Assembly (NCBI GenBank): GCA_038230595.1
Contig: JBBRMY010000110.1
Coordinates: 1-8,785 of the forward strand
Length of the DNA: 8,785 bases
Reading direction: 5' to 3'
DNA from: JBBRMY01 sp038230595
GTDB taxonomy: Bacteria; Bacteroidota; Ignavibacteria; Tepidaquicellales; Tepidaquicellaceae
Made by a program: the position numbers and the translations under genes. The notes beneath the pieces are model-generated. The model was not told the DNA's origin, ran no database searches, and saw nothing but the letters and a program-made list of their open reading frames with translations. Within the stretch, counting starts at the first letter, position 1. Every line of letters starts with the position of its first letter. Shown piece by piece: positions 4,137 to 8,785 of the stretch.

Positions 4137-7100
4137 ATGATCGAGAAAATAATTGATTTCTCCGTAAACAACCGATTCGTTATTCTGATATTCTATATTG
4201 GTGTTGCAGCATATGGAATTTATTCTGTTTACACTACACCAGTAGATGCTATTCCTGATCTCTCTGAGAACCAGGTAATAGTATGGACAGAATGGATGGG
4301 CAGGAGCCCTCAGATAATTGAAGACCAGATAACATATCCTCTGACTACAAATTTACAGGGTATGCCAAAGGTTAAAGCTGTACGAAGCCAATCTATGTTC
4401 GGCATGAGTTTTATATATGTGATCTTTGACGATAATACAGATATATACTGGGCACGAAGCAGGGTTCTGGAAAAATTATCGCAGGTATCCGGTACACTTC
4501 CGGAAGGTGTGCGTCCGGTTATCGGGCCTGACGGAACGGGAGTCGGACATGTTTTCTGGTATCATTTGAAAAGCAGCAAGTATGATCTCGGAGAACTGAG
4601 AGCTCTTCAGGATTATTATATAAAGCTGGGCTTGCAATCAGTTGAAGGAGTTTCTGAAGTTGCATCAGTGGGAGGTTTTATAAAGCAATATCAGATAGAT
4701 ATTGATCCAAATAAAATAGTTTCATACGGACTGAGCATTAATGATGTAACTATGGCAGTTCAGAAAAGTAATAAGGATGTCGGTGGAAATAATCTTGAAA
4801 GCTCGTCAACAGACTACTTCATACGCGGAAAAGGCTATATAACAAGCAAGGAAGATATTGAACAGATAAATATAATGACCGGGCCAAAAGGAATTCCTGT
4901 CAGGATAAGTGATATAGGCTCGGTACAGACGGGCGGAGATACGAGGCGTGGCTTAATTGATATGAACGGCGAAGGTGAAGTAGTGGGCGGAATTGTTGTA
5001 ATGAGATATGGTGAAAATGCGCAGACAGTTATTGACCGTGTAAAAGACAAGATCAGGGAACTTGAAAAAGGCTTGCCGCCGGAAGTAAAGGTTGAAGTCT
5101 CGTATGACAGAAGCGATCTGATATCAAAAGCTATAAAGACTTTAAAGGATGCAATATTTGAAGAAGCGCTAATAGTAAGCTTAATAGTAATGCTTTTCCT
5201 TTTTCATTTCAGAAGCGCAATAAGAATACTTATCGAGATACCAATAGCACTCCTTATCTCATTTATACTGATGAAGCAGTTCAACATCACATCAAATATA
5301 ATGAGCCTTGGAGGACTAATAATTTCAATAGGCATATTAATAGATGCTTCCATAGTAATGGTTGAAAATGCTTACAGAAATCTTGCGATCGCGCAGGCAA
5401 AAGGGGGAGTCATCGACCTGAAGGAAATTTCTGCGAGGTCTGCAAAGCAGGTCGGAAGAGCAATTTTCTTTTCGGAAGCAATTATTGTCGTTTCATTTCT
5501 GCCGGTATTTATGCTTGAAGGACAGGAGGGTAAATTATTTCATCCGCTGGCGTTCACAAAAACATTTGCAATAGCGGGATCTGCTTTCATTACAATTACA
5601 CTTGTACCAATGCTAATGACGCTGTTTATGAAGGGAAAATTTCATGATGAGAAAAAAAATCCCATTATGAAATTTTTCAGTTCGCTATATGATCCTTTGT
5701 TACGGCTGGCACTGAAATACAGGAAGACAACTCTGGCGATAAATATACTTGCGCTGCTGATAACTATTCCACTGATAATGAACAGGGGAAGTGAATTCAT
5801 GCCGCCGCTTGATGAAGGCAGTCTTCTTTTTATGCCGACTATGCTTCCGAATATTTCCATAACCGAAGCTAAAAGAATTGTACAGACTGAGGATGCTATC
5901 ATAAAGGAATATCCTGAAGTTGAGCATGTATTGGGAAAAGTAGGAAGGGCAGATACACCCACCGATCCTGCACCTGTAAGCATGATAGAGACTATTATTA
6001 TTTTAAAGGATAAGTCGCTATGGAGAGCAGGCATGACAAAAGAAAAAATAATTTCAGAGCTGAATGCTAAGCTTCAGATCCCGGGAGTGAGCAATGGCTG
6101 GACTCAGCCGATAATAAACAGGATCAATATGCTTGCAACGGGGGTCAGAACAGATCTCGGGATAAAATTATTCGGAGAAGATCTTGACTCATTAGAATCT
6201 CTTGCGATCCGGGCAGAAGGCATCGTAAAGAATATTCCCGGAGCTGCTGATGTTTTTGCAGAACGAACACAAGGAGGCTCTTATATTGATATTGATATAA
6301 GGCGGGATGCAATTGCAAGGTATGGCTTCAATGTTAATGATGTTCAGGATGTGATCGAAACAGCTATAGGCGGAATTAATATTTCTAAGACAGTTGACGG
6401 TAGAAGAAGATTCCCGATCCGGGTGAGGTATCTAAAAGATTATCGTTCTGATATCGAAGCATTAAAAAAAATATATTTGAAATCACCGGCTCCGATGAAT
6501 TCACAGATCCCGTTAGGTGAGCTTGCTGATATAAAAATAACAAGCGGACCGCCCATGATAGGTTCTGAGAATGCTCAGCTCAGATCTATTGTATATCTTA
6601 ACGTACGAGGCAGAGATATGGGCAGCTTTGTAAATGAAGCTAAACAAAAGCTTGATAAGGAATTGCTTCCATATATGCCTAAAGGATATTATTATTCCTG
6701 GAGCGGGCAATGGGAAAACCAGGAAAGGGCAAAAGCAAGATTGATAATTATTATACCTATAGTTTTTGTAATAATATTCCTGATGCTGTTCTTCACATTT
6801 AAGAATTTTCTTGAAGCGGCTTTAGTTATGCTTTCTGTTCCATTTGCATTGATCGGTGGAATTTACTATATGTCAATTTTAGATCTGAATTTTTCAGTTG
6901 CGATATGGGTAGGCTTTATTGCGCTATATGGGATAGCAGTTGAGACAGGAGTTATAATGGTAATATATCTTCATGAAGCGCTTGATAAAAAATTAATTTC
7001 AAAAAATAATAAAATCACTGAACAGGACCTGATAGATGCAACCGAAGAGGGAGCTATATTGAGACTGAGACCGAAGCTAATGACAGTGGCAGCTGCTATG

Positions 7101-7304
7101 TTAGGGTTGATCCCAATCATGTGGGCGACAGGAACAGGTTCAGACCTTGCAAAGCCGCTTGCAGTTCCGCTTATCGGTGGAATTTTTACATCGGCTATAC
7201 ACGTATTATTCGTTACTCCGATAATTTTTGTAATGATAAAGGAAAGATTCAGAAAAAAGGGCACCTTGAAGCAATCTGAAATGGCAAAGTTTATGGTTCA
7301 TTAA
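4137..7304 (+). CDS. cusA: CusA-type heavy-metal efflux RND pump
   Basis: A 1055-residue inner-membrane proton/metal antiporter, complete and of normal length. It has the usual RND plan: TM1 about 13-32, a first large periplasmic loop, TM2-TM6 about 340-497, TM7 about 531-548, a second periplasmic loop (about 550-865), then TM8-TM12 to about 1035. The TM4 signature at 396-411 (I-S-I-G-x3-D403-A-S-x3-V-E410-N) is of the IGx3DA type associated with monovalent-metal pumps, unlike the DFGx3DG of CzcA. M566 (in LLFMPT), M616 (in VSMIE) and M665 (in INMLATG) match E. coli CusA M573, M623 and M672 with the same 50- and 49-residue spacings, and E618 matches E625. D403, E936 and K980 match the proposed proton-relay residues D405, E939 and K984 of E. 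coli CusA. These comparisons are from memory. Cu(I)/Ag(I) export is the best inference. The start ATG has A-rich sequence upstream and no clear Shine-Dalgarno. Confidence 0.95.
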   Translation: MIEKIIDFSVNNRFVILIFYIGVAAYGIYSVYTTPVDAIPDLSENQVIVWTEWMGRSPQIIEDQITYPLTTNLQGMPKVKAVRSQSMFGMSFIYVIFDDNTDIYWARSRVLEKLSQVSGTLPEGVRPVIGPDGTGVGHVFWYHLKSSKYDLGELRALQDYYIKLGLQSVEGVSEVASVGGFIKQYQIDIDPNKIVSYGLSINDVTMAVQKSNKDVGGNNLESSSTDYFIRGKGYITSKEDIEQINIMTGPKGIPVRISDIGSVQTGGDTRRGLIDMNGEGEVVGGIVVMRYGENAQTVIDRVKDKIRELEKGLPPEVKVEVSYDRSDLISKAIKTLKDAIFEEALIVSLIVMLFLFHFRSAIRILIEIPIALLISFILMKQFNITSNIMSLGGLIISIGILIDASIVMVENAYRNLAIAQAKGGVIDLKEISARSAKQVGRAIFFSEAIIVVSFLPVFMLEGQEGKLFHPLAFTKTFAIAGSAFITITLVPMLMTLFMKGKFHDEKKNPIMKFFSSLYDPLLRLALKYRKTTLAINILALLITIPLIMNRGSEFMPPLDEGSLLFMPTMLPNISITEAKRIVQTEDAIIKEYPEVEHVLGKVGRADTPTDPAPVSMIETIIILKDKSLWRAGMTKEKIISELNAKLQIPGVSNGWTQPIINRINMLATGVRTDLGIKLFGEDLDSLESLAIRAEGIVKNIPGAADVFAERTQGGSYIDIDIRRDAIARYGFNVNDVQDVIETAIGGINISKTVDGRRRFPIRVRYLKDYRSDIEALKKIYLKSPAPMNSQIPLGELADIKITSGPPMIGSENAQLRSIVYLNVRGRDMGSFVNEAKQKLDKELLPYMPKGYYYSWSGQWENQERAKARLIIIIPIVFVIIFLMLFFTFKNFLEAALVMLSVPFALIGGIYYMSILDLNFSVAIWVGFIALYGIAVETGVIMVIYLHEALDKKLISKNNKITEQDLIDATEEGAILRLRPKLMTVAAAMLGLIPIMWATGTGSDLAKPLAVPLIGGIFTSAIHVLFVTPIIFVMIKERFRKKGTLKQSEMAKFMVH

Positions 7305-7461
7305 ATAAATTATTAGCTTTACGTTCTTGAAATTTGAACACCGTTGCATTTGCATCAATCCCTTAACGAGAATGGTATTGATATCTTATTTCCGACAACT
7401 CACTTCGGGATATATTCTGTTTCCAATTTTCATTATATTTTCATAACAAATATACTTTACC
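7305..7461. other. Gap between the efflux cluster and the T9SS cargo gene
   Basis: This 157-bp gap has no convincing terminator after the pump gene: the only dyad is the 4-bp-arm GTTC-N9-GAAC at 7323-7339, with no T-run. It holds a tandem TTGCAT pair at 7344-7355. I see no promoter with both boxes well matched upstream of 7462, although the change in function suggests the next gene has its own. Confidence 0.5.
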
Positions 7462-8538
7462 ATGAAAACATTTTTTGCTTTTTTATTCGTAACTTTATCT
7501 GCCTGCAGCTTATATGCTCAGAACGCTTCCACTTATTTTCCTTCAACTCCCGGTTACAGATGGTATTATAAAGAAACTCCAATGGATTCTCTTAATAATC
7601 CCAACAATGCCGCTGCAACTTACAGGCTTGATTCATTTGCAACTGTAGCCAATTATAAAGGACTGCTTGCGAACTATGTTTTTACTAAACAAGGTATGCA
7701 GAATTTTCAACAGCAGTCTGCCTATTCCGATACTTTATTCACAAGTCCGAGCGGTACAAATATGAATTCCTACTTAAAATTCTCCGGACTTGATTCTATT
7801 ACTTTTGGAGGCGGGAATTTCGGAGCATTCTTAAAGTCGCTTGAGAAATGGTATAATGTTTACAGATTTGCTAACACAGTAAATACTACTTATAATATTT
7901 TTACAAAAGATACTACGATCACGTATGATACTGCTTCATTTCCCATCCGGGTGAAAGTTGACGGTAAAAGACTGCCTGACCAGACAATTTCTACAGTGAA
8001 CGGAAATATTGCCGCTAAAAGATTTCTTATTACTACTACTCTTAGCTATCTTCTGACAGTACCCCCATTTCCGCCTATTCCTGTACCGATCTATACAAGC
8101 ACCGATTCTACCTGGATAGGAACCGGTATCTGGATAGCGAAAGAAGTAATTCCTTCAACTACAGTTGATCTTACACCTTTCGGATACCCGGTGCAGTTTA
8201 ATGTTCCCGGAAGATCAACCGAGCTGACAAATCCTCCGACAGTAGGAATTATTCAGACAAGCTCTGTAGTTCCGGATGAATTTAAGCTTTATAATAATTA
8301 TCCTAATCCTTTCAATCCATCAACAAAAATTAAATTTGATCTGAATAGATCATCATTAATTAAACTTGAGATATTTGATGATGCGGGCAAGAGTGTAAAA
8401 GAAGTTTATAACGGCTTTCTTTCACAGGGACAATATCAATTTAATTTTAATTCAGAAGGCTTGTCCTCAGGAGTATATTTTTATAAGCTGACTGCCGGCG
8501 TATCATCTCAAACAATGAGAATGACCCTGATAAAATAA
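7462..8538 (+). CDS. Exported protein with type IX secretion C-terminal sorting domain
   Basis: A 358-residue protein of unknown function. The N-terminus is a signal peptide (hydrophobic residues about 4-13) with two readings: signal peptidase I cleavage after LYA (17-19), or lipoprotein processing at the lipobox-like L12-S-A-C15. The mature region opens with YFPSTPGYRWYY (25-36), resembling the YFPL-x-x-G-x-x-W-x-Y start seen in many uncharacterised exported Ignavibacteria proteins. The middle (about 40-265) is Thr/Ser/Asn-rich and beta-like, with a Pro-rich segment at 201-209 and no recognised catalytic motif. Residues about 273-358 are a type A T9SS C-terminal domain: a NNYPNPFNPSTKIKF motif (278-292), a LEIFDDAGK strand-turn (302-310), LSSGVYFYKL (334-343) and a short basic C-terminal end (MTLIK). 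It should cross the outer membrane through the type IX system and be attached to the surface or released. Nothing links it functionally to the metal genes upstream. Confidence 0.88.
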   Translation: MKTFFAFLFVTLSACSLYAQNASTYFPSTPGYRWYYKETPMDSLNNPNNAAATYRLDSFATVANYKGLLANYVFTKQGMQNFQQQSAYSDTLFTSPSGTNMNSYLKFSGLDSITFGGGNFGAFLKSLEKWYNVYRFANTVNTTYNIFTKDTTITYDTASFPIRVKVDGKRLPDQTISTVNGNIAAKRFLITTTLSYLLTVPPFPPIPVPIYTSTDSTWIGTGIWIAKEVIPSTTVDLTPFGYPVQFNVPGRSTELTNPPTVGIIQTSSVVPDEFKLYNNYPNPFNPSTKIKFDLNRSSLIKLEIFDDAGKSVKEVYNGFLSQGQYQFNFNSEGLSSGVYFYKLTAGVSSQTMRMTLIK

Positions 8539-8567
8539 TTATTTTTATTACGTTTGTACTACTACCT

Positions 8568-8599
8568 GGTTACGACACTCCTGCGTCGTAACCTTTTTT
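8568..8599 (+). terminator. Intrinsic terminator after the T9SS cargo gene
   Basis: GGTTACGAC (8568-8576) and GTCGTAACC (8585-8593) form a perfect 9-bp stem with an 8-base loop, followed directly by six T residues (8594-8599). It lies 29 bp after the stop codon at 8536-8538 and is the only textbook terminator in the window. Confidence 0.93.
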
Positions 8600-8785
8600 A
8601 ATCTTACTTCATTTGAATTCACTTCCTGCTTTGATCTGCTTTCAGCAATTCACCAAGCTTACAAATTTTACTTTTCAGAAACTATTTGTTACACCAAGGT
8701 CTTTATAATTTTTGTAAGTTTATTCTGAACTTAATCCACTCCTCTATGAGCCGTTTATTGAGCCGTTACTACAGCTGCTTCTTCC
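8600..8785. other. Right-edge region with no supported gene
   Basis: The sequence is T-rich with stops in all frames over most of its length. A 9-bp direct repeat, TGAGCCGTT, occurs at 8747-8755 and 8759-8767. An imperfect inverted repeat pairs 8655-8665 with 8711-8721 (10 of 11 positions). Short open stretches reach the window edge on both strands but are too short to assign. Confidence 0.5.

Noticed and set aside
7344..7571. Plus-strand 75-codon open frame overlapping the start of the T9SS cargo gene
   Set aside because: It overlaps a well-supported signal peptide in another frame and has no domain or start signal of its own.
8655..8721. Imperfect 11-bp inverted repeat with 45-bp spacing
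   Set aside because: The arms are A/T-rich, far apart and not tied to any gene; probably chance.
8755..8785. Possible end of a minus-strand gene (tail EEAAVVTAQ, stop at 8757-8755), or start of a plus-strand gene at ATG 8746
   Set aside because: Both are about ten codons long at the window edge and contradict each other; there is no start signal or family motif to choose between them.

Overview
The window is AT-rich (roughly one third G+C by eye), and all supported genes lie on the plus strand. It looks like a chromosomal piece from the Bacteroidota/Ignavibacteriota side of the tree, most likely Ignavibacteriota. The clearest clue is the last gene, whose C-terminus has the NYPNPFNPST-type secretion-sorting signature very common in that group. 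Other clues are A-rich start regions without Shine-Dalgarno sequences and a first gene resembling the small HYC_CC_PP proteins found near metal-efflux genes in Bacteroidota. The taxonomy is inference.

Layout: (1) 1-485 is gene-free and very AT-rich. It ends in a near-consensus promoter (418-446), three phased 10-bp direct repeats (448-477) and a TTG start. (2) 486-7304 is a five-gene heavy-metal efflux cluster: a small exported Cys-pair protein (486-863), a TolC-type outer membrane channel (936-2201), a CusB-type periplasmic adaptor with an N-terminal heavy-metal-binding domain (2191-3516), a small exported protein joining the same domain to six 8-residue Met/Cys repeats (3597-4061), and a full-length CusA-type RND pump (4137-7304). 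(3) After a 157-bp gap with no visible terminator comes an unrelated exported protein with a type IX secretion C-terminal domain (7462-8538), closed by a textbook intrinsic terminator (8568-8599). (4) 8600-8785 has no supported gene.

The cluster should build a tripartite pump spanning the envelope, CusA (inner membrane) - CusB (periplasm) - TolC (outer membrane), exporting a soft metal. The pump keeps, with identical spacing, the three methionines that bind Cu(I)/Ag(I) in E. coli CusA (here M566, M616, M665), so Cu(I)/Ag(I) is the best substrate guess. No CusF-like gene and no regulator gene are visible.

The most unusual element is the small gene at 3597-4061. It is set off by a perfect 19-bp dyad upstream and a strong hairpin downstream, and it encodes a hexa-repeat built on M-K-D-C-K. 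I suggest it is a periplasmic metal sponge or chaperone, analogous in role to SilE/PcoE or CusF but of different sequence, and expressed at a level different from the pump.
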